A stretch of 64,000 nucleotides of DNA from Bacteriovoracaceae bacterium UBA1511 (GTDB lineage: Bacteria > Bdellovibrionota > Bacteriovoracia > Bacteriovoracales > Bacteriovoracaceae). The stretch spans positions 17,953 to 81,952 of the forward strand of contig DCQT01000033.1 of the NCBI GenBank assembly GCA_002323535.1, read 5' to 3'. Each line of letters starts with the position of its first letter. Positions within the stretch are counted from its first letter, which is position 1. Of this stretch, positions 1 through 8,157 are shown in pieces. The notes beneath the pieces were generated by a model. The model was given only the letters and a program-made list of their open reading frames with translations. It was not told the DNA's origin and searched no databases. Position numbers and translations under genes: made by a program.

Positions 1-1
1 A

Positions 2-256
2 AATTCAGAAAAGCAAAACTCAGAGCAGCAAAACTCAGAGCAGCAAAACTCAGATAAGCAAAACTCAGAAAAGCAAAATTCAGAAAAGAAAAACTCAGAA
101 AAGCAAAACTCAGAAAAGCAAAACTCAGAAAAGCAAAACTCAGAAAAGGAAAACTCAGAAAAGCAAAATTCAGAAAAGCAAAACTCAGACAAGCAAAACC
201 CAGATAAGAAAAACACAGAAAAGCAAAACTCAGACAATCAAAACCCTGAGAAACAA
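2..256 (+). repeat. 15-bp tandem repeat coding for Asn-Ser-Glu-Lys-Gln
   Basis: Seventeen consecutive 15-bp units, each reading N-S-E-K-Q or a close variant (NSEQQ, NSDKQ, NPDKK, NTEKQ, NSDNQ, NPEKQ), run in one open frame from the first bases of the window. Units in the middle are nearly identical at DNA level; those near the 3' end are more diverged, followed by a degenerate NSKNQ unit. The array continues beyond the left edge, so the full copy number is unknown. It forms the low-complexity, charged and polar tail of the overlapping partial gene. Confidence 0.95.
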
Positions 257-469
257 AATTCAAAGAATCAGAATTTACAAATACAAAACTCTAATCAAAA
301 TCAAAAATTGAATAATCAGATGTCTGAAAAAAATAAAAATCAAGAAAAGGACAAAATGTCTTATCGCTCAAAAAAGTTACTAAACCAAATAGAAGAGGGG
401 CGACAAAAGTATCAAAAAACTAAAAAACAGCAAGGTCGAACAGGGGCATATAATGGTATCGATTGGTAA
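2..469 (+). CDS. BatC-like protein, C-terminal part only
   Basis: Open frame entering from the left edge and ending at TAA 467-469, overlapping the batD start by 17 bases. The visible 155 residues are a pentapeptide repeat (about residues 1-85), a Q/N/K-rich linker, a short basic helical stretch, and the C-terminal motif NGIDW. BatC-type TPR proteins, or BatB-TPR fusions, of aerotolerance operons typically end in such a charged low-complexity tail closing on Asp-Trp. Position directly before batD and batE supports the call. No TPR or von Willebrand domain is visible because the 5' part lies outside. Identity is inferred from context and the terminal motif. Confidence 0.7.
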   Translation, partial: NSEKQNSEQQNSEQQNSDKQNSEKQNSEKKNSEKQNSEKQNSEKQNSEKENSEKQNSEKQNSDKQNPDKKNTEKQNSDNQNPEKQNSKNQNLQIQNSNQNQKLNNQMSEKNKNQEKDKMSYRSKKLLNQIEEGRQKYQKTKKQQGRTGAYNGIDW

Positions 470-2150
470 AATACTTTTAATTATACTTTTAAATTGTACT
501 ACAGCTTTTTCAGCTTATCTTTCTGTCGATAACAATATAGTAGAACCTGAAGGTTACATACAGCTATCATTAACTCTTGAGGGAGATGATGAACTTATAA
601 AGATAAAGAATATTGAAAATTTCATTATTGAATCACAATCATCCAGCTCCAGTTACCGATACATAAATGGTAAGGCGTCATCACAAAAGACAATAAATTA
701 TGAAATAACGTTAAGGGATCCTGAGTCAAAGCAAGTTGATTTAGGGCCAGCAGTAATCAAAAATAATGGAGTAGAGTCCTTAACAAATAAAATCATAATC
801 AAAACAAAAAAAATCAGCACTAAATCTCCAGGTAATAACGATAAAAATTATTATATGGTTTCTTCAATTGAAAGAAATGAGCTCATGCTAAATGAATCTG
901 TTGAGGTGAAAGTGAGGTTCTTTAATCGTATTAGGCTAGTTGAGGCAAGTATTGAAGAACCTGAGTCCGAAAACTTTTTTCTTGAACAAAGAGGTAAAGA
1001 AAAAACATATCGTAAAATTATAAATGGAAAAGAATATAACGTTACTGAGTTAAGTTATATTTTTACTCCAACTAAATCGGGGGAGCTTATTATCCCGGCC
1101 TTTTCAATTAAAGGGCTCGCTCTCATTCAAGATCGAAATCGTCAGCGAGGTTTTGGGGGGTTTTTTGAAGATAGTTTTTTTGGCTCAGGTCTTGGAAAAA
1201 GAAAAAGAATTAAATCCTCCTCAAGTCCTTTGAGTGTGAATGTCTCAACCTTTCCAGAGTTGGGGCGACCAGAGAGCTTTAATGGCGTGGTGGGAGATTT
1301 CGAGCTGTCTCAAAACCTTTTAAAAGTTCCACAAAATAATTCATATAAACTCATAGTAGATATAAGTGGCCAAGGTGATTTATCAACCTTAAACGCTCTA
1401 AATTTAGACTCGAGTGACTCATTTAGTGTTTATGTTGAAAATACTGAAAAGGTTGGCGGGAATAAAAAATTCTCCATGATTATAATCCCTAAAAAAAATG
1501 GAGTATTTAAGTTACCAAAGTCAGAGTTTAGTTTCTATTCAATAAAAGATAAAGAATATAAGACCTTACGATTTGGAGGACAAGAGGTCTTATTCTCTGG
1601 AGTAGAAATAGAGAGCTCTGTTAAAAAAACTTATAAGAATGCAGATACTGTCAATCTACCTCAGGGCCAGACTACTGTTTCTAAAGCTTCAGAAAACAAT
1701 TCTACGGTCGATAATATCAAGGAAGATATTATTATTTTTTCTGATGATGGACTTTTGGAATCAATTTATTGGTTTTTGAATAAAAAGTTTCTCATTATTA
1801 TTTCTTTGTATATATTTTTTGGGTTCTATTTTGTCTACCTTCGCCCCATTAGAAAGTTAATTACTAATACCTTCAGAAGTAAGAAGCCGTCTTTTGAAAA
1901 ACAACTTAACTTAATTATAAAAAAAGAAGAGGTCTCCGCTATGGAGCTTCTTGATTGGGTAAGAGGAGTAGCGGACTCAGGCTTTTTGAATGAAATAAAT
2001 AGTCTAGAGCAACTTAAAAATAGTTCAATGTTTGGTAAGGAAGTCAAAGACACCATAACTCTGTTAGAATCCGCTGCCTATGGAAAAAAGTCCTTAGGAA
2101 ATAGTGACTTCCCCGAAGTTAAGAATAACCTATCTAAAATAATTCAATAG
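453..2150 (+). CDS. batD: BatD family protein
   Basis: 565 residues. An N-terminal signal peptide (about 1-20) is followed by a large periplasmic part made of beta-rich repeats, then one transmembrane helix near residues 445-465 and a cytoplasmic tail. This is the usual BatD layout (oxygen-tolerance family), and the gene sits between a BatC-like gene and batE. Bat proteins form a membrane-associated complex with BatA/BatB von Willebrand proteins; the biochemical role is not settled in the literature. The start ATG lies inside the end of the preceding gene, indicating translational coupling. A Gly/Phe-rich patch occurs near residues 230-247. Confidence 0.85.
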   Translation: MVSIGKILLIILLNCTTAFSAYLSVDNNIVEPEGYIQLSLTLEGDDELIKIKNIENFIIESQSSSSSYRYINGKASSQKTINYEITLRDPESKQVDLGPAVIKNNGVESLTNKIIIKTKKISTKSPGNNDKNYYMVSSIERNELMLNESVEVKVRFFNRIRLVEASIEEPESENFFLEQRGKEKTYRKIINGKEYNVTELSYIFTPTKSGELIIPAFSIKGLALIQDRNRQRGFGGFFEDSFFGSGLGKRKRIKSSSSPLSVNVSTFPELGRPESFNGVVGDFELSQNLLKVPQNNSYKLIVDISGQGDLSTLNALNLDSSDSFSVYVENTEKVGGNKKFSMIIIPKKNGVFKLPKSEFSFYSIKDKEYKTLRFGGQEVLFSGVEIESSVKKTYKNADTVNLPQGQTTVSKASENNSTVDNIKEDIIIFSDDGLLESIYWFLNKKFLIIISLYIFFGFYFVYLRPIRKLITNTFRSKKPSFEKQLNLIIKKEEVSAMELLDWVRGVADSGFLNEINSLEQLKNSSMFGKEVKDTITLLESAAYGKKSLGNSDFPEVKNNLSKIIQ

Positions 2151-2165
2151 AAAAAGAGATTAGCA

Positions 2166-2819
2166 ATGAAACAAAAAATTAATTTAATATTTATTTTTTT
2201 ACTTTTTGTAGTTCCACATAGCTCTTTTTGTGAAACCGAAAACCTATGGAGGATATTTGAAAAAGGCAATTATGAAGGTGTTGTAAATATTACTAAAGAT
2301 ATCAAACCAAAAAATTTGAGTAGTAGCCAGCTCAATATAATCGGTAGTGCTTTTTCTCGATTGCAAAAAAAGCCTGAGGCTGCTTATTATTTTTTTCTAG
2401 GCTTAAAAAAAGACCCTTTTAATAGCAAACTTTTATATAACTATAATTTATCATCACTGGCGCCATACGACGTCAATAAGGATAAAGTTAAGCAATCTTC
2501 ACTTATTTTTATTAGCTTTTCTTTGTTGATAATTTTACTTTCGTTTGCCGTTAAACCGGGACTTCGAAATAATAAATTAATGGTGTTAGGGTTTACGTTT
2601 TTAATAATTAGTTCCTTGGTAATTAAACATAATACGGAGGATCTTAATAACTTTTTTCTTGTAGAGCAGGAGAAGGAACTAAAGTCAGGAATTGATCCCG
2701 CCGCATTAGTATTTGAAACTCTAAAAAAAGGTGAGATTTTATATATAACCGAACGACTGTCAGGGCACCTCAGAGTAAGAAGTGTCTTTAAGAATAAAGT
2801 CGGTTGGATAAAAAAGTGA
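2166..2819 (+). CDS. batE: BatE-like TPR/SH3 membrane protein
   Basis: 217 residues, starting 15 bases after batD. Signal peptide about 1-22, a short TPR-like helical region (about 25-95), two transmembrane helices (about 111-128 and 139-155), and a C-terminal SH3-like segment (about 185-217) with the pattern LKKGEILYI...GHLRVRS...VGWIKK. TPR plus SH3 is the usual BatE architecture and the gene order agrees. It is the last gene of the Bat operon here and converges with the sigma54-activator gene three bases away; no clear terminator separates them. Confidence 0.75.
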   Translation: MKQKINLIFIFLLFVVPHSSFCETENLWRIFEKGNYEGVVNITKDIKPKNLSSSQLNIIGSAFSRLQKKPEAAYYFFLGLKKDPFNSKLLYNYNLSSLAPYDVNKDKVKQSSLIFISFSLLIILLSFAVKPGLRNNKLMVLGFTFLIISSLVIKHNTEDLNNFFLVEQEKELKSGIDPAALVFETLKKGEILYITERLSGHLRVRSVFKNKVGWIKK

Positions 2820-2822
2820 TGT

Positions 2823-4175
2823 TTATGCTGAGAACTTTAAGTCATATTTTTTTATTTTTCTGTACAAAGTAGATCTACTTAATCCAACTATTTTTGCTGC
2901 TTTTGATAGGTTACCTTTGCTTTCTTGGATTGCTTTGCCGATTAGACTTCTCTCAGTATTTTCAATTCTCAATTCAGAGACATCATTAACTTGGTCTGTG
3001 TTTTTGGATTTAATATCAATAACATTTTTCAATTGTGGGATTTGCTCTAATATGTCCGATTTTTGTATAATGTCATGCTTGGAAAGAATCAAAAGTTTTT
3101 TTACGGTTGACCTCAGTTCCCTAATATTACCAGGCCAATTGTGAAGGCTCAGAGTTTTTATTGCCTCTGCGTTTAACCTTTTTTTCTCCATTTTCATCTC
3201 AGACGCGAATTCATTTATAAAAAGTCTTGATAAATGATCAATATCCTCAATCCGTTTTTTTAAAGAGGGAACCTCTAATTCTATTTCAGCAATTCGATAA
3301 TATAAATCCGCTCTAAAATGATTTTTTTGGATTTCTTCTTTTATATTTTTTGAGGTCGCAGATATAAGTAGAAAATCGACAGGTATTTTTTTTGTTCCAC
3401 CAATTCTCTCTATCTCCTTTTCTTGTATGACACGAAGAAGTTTGGTCTGAGCATTTTTTGGAAGATCACCAATTTCGTCGAGAAATAGGATACCACCATT
3501 GGACAGCTCAATTTTACCAATTTTTTTCTCATCTGCACCTGTAAAGCTTCCCTTTTCATGTCCAAATAGTTCTGACTCTAAGAGGTTTTCAGGAATTGCA
3601 GGGCAGTTAACAGTGATAAAAGGTTTGTCTCTTCGTGAGCTGTTTTGAACAAAGTAATCAGAAAAAAATTCTTTTCCAGAACCACTTTCCCCTGTGAAAA
3701 GTAAATTAATAGGTCTTGCTGAGATTTGATCAATCGTTTTAATTAAATCATTAATTTTCTTTGACTTCGAAAAGTATGGATCCATTATTTTATTAGAATA
3801 CTTTCTTCTTTCATAACTATGCTTTTGCGAAAGCTCCTCTAAAGAATTGAAGTTTAGCGGTGAATCAACATAGTCTGTTATGTTTAGCCTTATTAGTTTT
3901 ATAAAGAGTTGTTTTGATTCTCTGTCACTGGTGCAAATTATCTTTGTTGATTTATTATTTTTCTTTAAAATTTTAATGATTTTGTCGTGCTCATCTAGGT
4001 CTTTCGATACTTCAATAACCACGACTGGGATTGAGCTCCGTAATTCATGCAGCTGTTTTTCTAAATTATTTTCATTTAGTAGGCGCAGGTCCAAATCAGA
4101 AAGTTCTCTGACTTCTTTTTCAAGGTGGTCATGATTTGATTGACTAGATTTTACTAGCCACACAATTTTGGACAA
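2823..4175 (-). CDS. Sigma54-dependent activator with degenerate receiver
   Basis: 450 residues, NtrC family. Residues 1-115 look like a receiver fold but Glu55 sits where the phosphoacceptor Asp is expected and the conserved Lys before the last Pro is Ser, so this is probably a pseudo-receiver. The AAA+ core is complete: Walker A GESGSGKE 162-169, sigma54-contacting loop GSFTGA 209-214 (variant of GAFTGA), Walker B GILFLDE 228-234, arginine-finger region FRADLYYRI 287-295, and WPGNIREL 347-354. A Fis-type helix-turn-helix occupies about 412-446. The protein should activate sigma54 promoters without ordinary phosphorylation. It is divergent from the CBS-domain and malate synthase genes, which are plausible targets by position only. 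Confidence 0.9.
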   Translation of the reverse strand: MSKIVWLVKSSQSNHDHLEKEVRELSDLDLRLLNENNLEKQLHELRSSIPVVVIEVSKDLDEHDKIIKILKKNNKSTKIICTSDRESKQLFIKLIRLNITDYVDSPLNFNSLEELSQKHSYERRKYSNKIMDPYFSKSKKINDLIKTIDQISARPINLLFTGESGSGKEFFSDYFVQNSSRRDKPFITVNCPAIPENLLESELFGHEKGSFTGADEKKIGKIELSNGGILFLDEIGDLPKNAQTKLLRVIQEKEIERIGGTKKIPVDFLLISATSKNIKEEIQKNHFRADLYYRIAEIELEVPSLKKRIEDIDHLSRLFINEFASEMKMEKKRLNAEAIKTLSLHNWPGNIRELRSTVKKLLILSKHDIIQKSDILEQIPQLKNVIDIKSKNTDQVNDVSELRIENTERSLIGKAIQESKGNLSKAAKIVGLSRSTLYRKIKKYDLKFSA

Positions 4176-4231
4176 CTGAAAGCCCTCCTAGTAATTTATT
4201 TTTCGGTTAAATATCTAGATTCTTAAAAAAA

Positions 4232-4248
4232 TGTTCTAATTTGGAACA
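4232..4248. promoter_or_regulatory. Dyad in divergent promoter region
   Basis: Inverted repeat TGTTC-N7-GAACA in the 141-bp gap between the sigma54 activator and the CBS-domain gene. Its right half overlaps TTGGAACACTTTTTAG, which resembles a -24/-12 sigma54 promoter (GG, ten bases, then AG instead of the expected GC). It could be an operator or a weak sigma54 promoter facing the CBS gene. The promoter reading has a mismatch at an important position. Confidence 0.3.
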
Positions 4249-4316
4249 CTTTTTAGGGGTAAATTAAAACCTACATTAGTCCCGATGGTAATTCTTGATG
4301 AAATAAAGGAACCCTT

Positions 4317-4790
4317 ATGAGTTTTATTGATAGTTTTAATCAGTTTTCTAAAAATAATAACAATGTTGATGAAAGTCAGGTTGTAAAAAAGATGATCAAA
4401 AAGTCACCAACTGTTTCACCTCTTATCACAGTTGAGGAAGCGATTGAGTGCTTGAGTCAGGCAGGTCAATCAGGTATTCCAGTCACAGATGAGACGGGAA
4501 AATTAATTGGCTTTTTTTCTGAAAAAGATTGTCTAAGATATCTCTATGGCGCCTTTTACTTCAACCAATTGGGCTCTCGTGTTGAAAAGTTTATGAACCA
4601 ACAAGTTGTGAGTATCAAAGAGTCACAAGGAGTATCAGACATTCTTAAGCTTTTTATTGAAAATCCTTTTCACGTTTACCCTGTTGTTGATGAAAATAAT
4701 CTTCTTTTGGGAACTATAAATAGGACTGACTTATTAAGAGAGATTTATGCTATAATGGACCTAATGTTTGAACAATCTTCTGCAGCATAA
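4317..4790 (+). CDS. Tandem CBS-domain protein
   Basis: 157 residues consisting essentially of two CBS domains: the first about 25-80 (pattern SPLITVEEAIECL...GIPVTDETGKLIGFFSEKD), the second about 85-150 (VSIKESQGVSDIL...YPVVDENNLLLGTINRTD). Paired CBS domains bind adenine nucleotides and usually report energy state. No catalytic or DNA-binding domain is attached. The gene ends eight bases before malate synthase, so the two are probably co-transcribed; a role in sensing energy for glyoxylate metabolism is inference. Confidence 0.88.
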   Translation: MSFIDSFNQFSKNNNNVDESQVVKKMIKKSPTVSPLITVEEAIECLSQAGQSGIPVTDETGKLIGFFSEKDCLRYLYGAFYFNQLGSRVEKFMNQQVVSIKESQGVSDILKLFIENPFHVYPVVDENNLLLGTINRTDLLREIYAIMDLMFEQSSAA

Positions 4791-4798
4791 GGATTAAA

Positions 4799-6391
4799 AT
4801 GTCTAAATTAAATTTTTCAGGGAACATAGAAATTGAGTTAAGTAAATTCAATGTAAGCAAAGAGGATGTTGAGTCTATTTTTATCCCTGAAGTTTGTGAA
4901 GTTATACAGTCCTTACACGAGAAGTTTAAAAATAGACGAGACCAATTACTCGCTTCCAGAAAAAGACGCCAAAGCCATTATGATCAAGGTAAATATCCTG
5001 AGTATCCTCCAAAAGACTCTGAGATTGCAACCTCAGATTGGGTCGTTGGCAATGTCCCAGATAATCTTTTAAAAAGAAAAGTTGAAATTTGTATCCCTAC
5101 GAACTCCTTGGATGAGATGAAAAAACCATATATTGATGACTGGGGTGCATCTTCAGTCGTCTTCGATCTAGAGGACACAATGGTGTCTCGAGTTGATACC
5201 ATGATAAATGCACATAAAAATATTGTTAGCATTTCAAAAAATATGCCCGAAATATTCTCTACTGCTACTCCAACTCCAATGATCAGGGTGAGAAATTTAA
5301 ATGCCTCTGATTCATTTGCCACAATTAATGGTTCTCCCATTGCAAAATCAATAATTGACCTCGCTCTATTCACCGTTCATTATGCCAAACAATCTTTAGC
5401 GAACGGCTTGAATCCATGTATTTATATTCCTAAGGTAGAGGATGGACTTGAATCACTTTGGTGGAATGATGTTATTTCTGAGGCTGAAAAAACGCAAGGT
5501 TTATCAGAAGGAACTATAAAGGTCACTTATTTGATCGAAACTCTCAATGCTGCTTACAATTGTGAGGAGATACTATTTCATTCAAGGAAAAGAACAATTG
5601 GGTTAAATGTCGGTAAGTGGGATCGCTTATTTAGTGATATAAAAGTTTTCAGAAATAGGCCTGAAAGAATCTATCCGGATAGAGACAGCGTTTCAATGGG
5701 GCACTTCTGGATGGATAACTATGCAAGAAGAGTTATAAAAATCTCTCACGAAAGAGGTGTGCTTGCAATTGGAGGATTGTCTCCATTAGTTCCTGATGTG
5801 TCAGACGATTTTTTATGTGTCCAGGAGAGAAGGTATAAAGAAGAAAAGATGCATGAAAATAGCATCGGTCATGACGGGACGTGGGTATCTCACGAGCACT
5901 TTGGTAAAATTGCATTAGATATTTTTAAAAAAGATAACCAACTAGATAATAGATTGACTTACTTTGCGAAATATCCAGATTTGATTGGGTCTCCAGTAGG
6001 CCCTAAAACGCTAGAGTGCCTGAGAAAAAATGTTAAAAGGTGCTTAAAATATATTTCTTCTTATCTCCAAGGAGTTGGAACTGTTGTCATTGATAATAGT
6101 GTTGAGGATTTATCGTCCTTTGAAATCTCTAGAGCTCAAATTTGGCAGTGGAGAAAGCATTCTATTCTTTTGGACTCAACAGAGTTTGTAGATAATGCTC
6201 TGATTGAGAGTGTGACCTCTAAGGAATATGAGGCAATTCACAGAGAGCTTCAATCAAGCTTTATTGACCCCAATGCACTGGAAGAACAAGAAGTTTTTTT
6301 GTTAAAGGCTAAAAATATTCTTGTAAATATTATTTTATCTGATGAGTTGGATTCATACTTTGGCGACTATATGTCAAATCAAGACAGTTAG
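4799..6391 (+). CDS. aceB: Malate synthase (A type)
   Basis: 530 residues, the usual length of malate synthase A, which condenses glyoxylate with acetyl-CoA to malate in the glyoxylate bypass. Visible family motifs: DWGASSVVFDLEDT (114-127), RVR 163-165 with the catalytic Arg, TYLIETLNAAY with Glu247, GLNVGKWD with Asp275, and near the end VEDLSSFEISRAQIWQW with the catalytic-base Asp at 437. The residues expected for magnesium and substrate binding are therefore present. Isocitrate lyase is not in the window. Start has the RBS AAGGA a few bases upstream, following the CBS-domain gene. Confidence 0.9.
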   Translation: MSKLNFSGNIEIELSKFNVSKEDVESIFIPEVCEVIQSLHEKFKNRRDQLLASRKRRQSHYDQGKYPEYPPKDSEIATSDWVVGNVPDNLLKRKVEICIPTNSLDEMKKPYIDDWGASSVVFDLEDTMVSRVDTMINAHKNIVSISKNMPEIFSTATPTPMIRVRNLNASDSFATINGSPIAKSIIDLALFTVHYAKQSLANGLNPCIYIPKVEDGLESLWWNDVISEAEKTQGLSEGTIKVTYLIETLNAAYNCEEILFHSRKRTIGLNVGKWDRLFSDIKVFRNRPERIYPDRDSVSMGHFWMDNYARRVIKISHERGVLAIGGLSPLVPDVSDDFLCVQERRYKEEKMHENSIGHDGTWVSHEHFGKIALDIFKKDNQLDNRLTYFAKYPDLIGSPVGPKTLECLRKNVKRCLKYISSYLQGVGTVVIDNSVEDLSSFEISRAQIWQWRKHSILLDSTEFVDNALIESVTSKEYEAIHRELQSSFIDPNALEEQEVFLLKAKNILVNIILSDELDSYFGDYMSNQDS

Positions 6392-6464
6392 GTTTGTATC
6401 AAATTGAACCAATCCACTCTAAGGGATTAAAACTGCATTAAGTAATTATGGCCTATTAATTGAA

Positions 6465-6490
6465 CGGTAATTTCTATAAAACTATTACCG
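6465..6490 (+). promoter_or_regulatory. Inverted repeat abutting the STAS-operon RBS
   Basis: CGGTAAT, 12-base loop, ATTACCG: a perfect 7-bp inverted repeat whose right arm ends on the first G of the GGAG ribosome binding site of the next gene (ATG at 6500). It may be an operator or an RNA hairpin that limits ribosome access to the first gene of the seven-gene operon. No T-tract follows, so it is not a terminator. Confidence 0.45.
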
Positions 6491-6499
6491 GAGATATTA

Positions 6500-6883
6500 A
6501 TGGAAATGACCTCGAAAATTGAAAATAATATTTTTACAATTAAGCTACTAGAGTCCTTGCATCTACACAACGCCCAGGACTTTAAGTATTTTTTTAATGC
6601 TAGAGTGGAAAAGTCATTCGATATTATAATAGATTTATCTAGTGTTCATTATATAGACGAAATTGGTATAGCCTGTCTTTTTTACTGTCATGAAGTTGCA
6701 TTTATGCACGATTCCAAATTGTTCATACATAAACCAATGGGTGAGGTTAAGAAGATAATGCAGATAATGAACTGTTATGAATCTTTTGAAATTATAGATC
6801 ACAAGAATTTAAATGTTTTTTATGATGACCAAGAGAATGTTTTAGGTGAGAAGGCAAAATATAACTCATTAAAGGTAGCTTAA
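6500..6883 (+). CDS. STAS-domain protein lacking the phospho-Ser
   Basis: 127 residues; residues 1-105 match the STAS fold (anti-sigma-factor antagonist/SpoIIAA type), including DIIIDLSSVHYIDEIGIACL at 41-60. In regulated STAS proteins the Asp of this loop is followed by a phosphorylated Ser; here it is Glu54, which may mimic the phosphorylated state or mean that no kinase controls it. It is the first gene of a seven-gene coupled operon. A STAS protein (SypA) is known to control the syp polysaccharide locus of Vibrio fischeri, so regulation of polymer production is a reasonable guess. Confidence 0.75.
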   Translation: MEMTSKIENNIFTIKLLESLHLHNAQDFKYFFNARVEKSFDIIIDLSSVHYIDEIGIACLFYCHEVAFMHDSKLFIHKPMGEVKKIMQIMNCYESFEIIDHKNLNVFYDDQENVLGEKAKYNSLKVA

Positions 6884-6885
6884 TT

Positions 6886-8157
6886 ATGATTAATAAAAAG
6901 CTAATCATAAAGATTGAGAACCCTAATCCTAGTTGGATAAAAATTTTTAAAGAAACAAGTTTATTAAATTTAAAAATATGTAACCAGCCTTTAATCGATT
7001 ATTACTTGCATTTTGCAAGGCACCTCGGGGTTAAAGAAGTCATAGTGTGTCACCCGTTTTACGATGAAAAAGTATGGTCATATGAAGGAAATAACTATTT
7101 TTCTTTTAATATACGCTGCGAGATATCACCAAATGGAGAGTCTTTAGAGCACTTCAAAAAAAGAAATCATAACTTAATTTCGGGACTCCCTATAATTGCG
7201 ATTACTGCACCTGTTTTTATATATTTTGATTTAAAAAACTTTGGAATGGTCGATTCCTTCAGGGGGAATACAGATGTTGTCATTGATGAAAGTGGTCAAA
7301 CATCAGTGGTCATAAAGCATTTGAGTAGTATTAGAGAATACTTTGATTTGAGTTTGAGTATTATAGATCAATACTATGATAACTACTTTTTTAAAGAGTT
7401 TATAGTTAAGCAAAATGGTGTGTTTTTTGGCAGGGGTGCAGAGGTTGAAAATATTCACTCTGTAAATGAGAGCTCCATTATTGGAAAATTCTGTAAGGTC
7501 AGCAAAGGCTCTTTTTTAAAAAGGCGGTGTGTTGTTTCAGACTTTACAACAATTGAAGGAGCCGTTGAGCTAGAGGATGTTGTCCTTTACAATTCAGTTA
7601 GGGTAAAGCCTGGAGCAAAGTTTAAGCGTAAAATTATTATAGGGTCTGAAATTATTGACCCGGAAATTCTCACCGTAGAGTCGGTGGGAGAATTAGTTTT
7701 GAAGGGAAAGAGTGACAACAGTCGCTTCTATAGTCGCTTTGCTGCATTGGCTTTGTTCATAATATCATTTGCGCCTTCAGTTATTGTAGAGTTAATGCTG
7801 CTTTCCTTCCCAAAGGAGTCCCTTAGGTACCTTGACTGTAAAGGAAAGCCGTATGAGGTAAAGAGGTTAAAAAGAAATGGTGGATTGTCTGATTTATACG
7901 AAATCTTCAACTTTAGTTTATTAAAAGGACTTTTGAAGGTCTCAAAAGGAGAGCTTTTTTTAATTGGTTGCAATGACAGTTTGAAAAAAGGTTGCAAGGA
8001 TTCCTTGTTTTCATTTTCTGACTTTATAATGGATCTAGATTTTAGGGTTGGCTCAGAAGTTTTTGAAAGGTTTTACAACCACAGGAAAGGAATTTTTTAT
8101 GATACAATTACAATTATAAAATTTTACTTATCAAAAACGATGCAACTAATTAGATGA
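6886..8157 (+). CDS. Nucleotidyltransferase/beta-helix/sugar-transferase-like fusion
   Basis: 423 residues, no family recognised with certainty over the full length. Residues 1-170 resemble a degenerate NDP-sugar nucleotidyltransferase (ICNQPLIDYYL and HLGVKEVIV fit the family, but the N-terminal GxGxR nucleotide loop is absent). Residues 180-255 have the hexapeptide periodicity of a left-handed beta-helix. A hydrophobic segment lies at about 284-308. Residues 310-365 resemble the C-terminal part of bacterial sugar transferases (WcaJ type): LSDLYEIFNFSLLKGLLKVSKGELFLIG against the family's LPQL-NVLKGEMSLVG pattern. Catalytic capacity of either end is doubtful. It is two bases after the STAS gene and overlaps the next gene by four. 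Confidence 0.5.
   Translation: MINKKLIIKIENPNPSWIKIFKETSLLNLKICNQPLIDYYLHFARHLGVKEVIVCHPFYDEKVWSYEGNNYFSFNIRCEISPNGESLEHFKKRNHNLISGLPIIAITAPVFIYFDLKNFGMVDSFRGNTDVVIDESGQTSVVIKHLSSIREYFDLSLSIIDQYYDNYFFKEFIVKQNGVFFGRGAEVENIHSVNESSIIGKFCKVSKGSFLKRRCVVSDFTTIEGAVELEDVVLYNSVRVKPGAKFKRKIIIGSEIIDPEILTVESVGELVLKGKSDNSRFYSRFAALALFIISFAPSVIVELMLLSFPKESLRYLDCKGKPYEVKRLKRNGGLSDLYEIFNFSLLKGLLKVSKGELFLIGCNDSLKKGCKDSLFSFSDFIMDLDFRVGSEVFERFYNHRKGIFYDTITIIKFYLSKTMQLIR

Noticed and set aside
2..256. CRISPR-like regular repeat at the left edge
   Set aside because: The units are 15 bp with no spacers and maintain one open frame; this is a coding pentapeptide repeat.
4984..5373. 129-codon minus-strand frame in malate synthase
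   Set aside because: Lies antisense within strong malate synthase motifs and has no RBS or family match.
6886..8157. Simple glucose-1-phosphate nucleotidyltransferase call
   Set aside because: The GxGxR nucleotide loop is missing and the C-terminal half belongs to other families, so I report it only as a fusion of uncertain activity.
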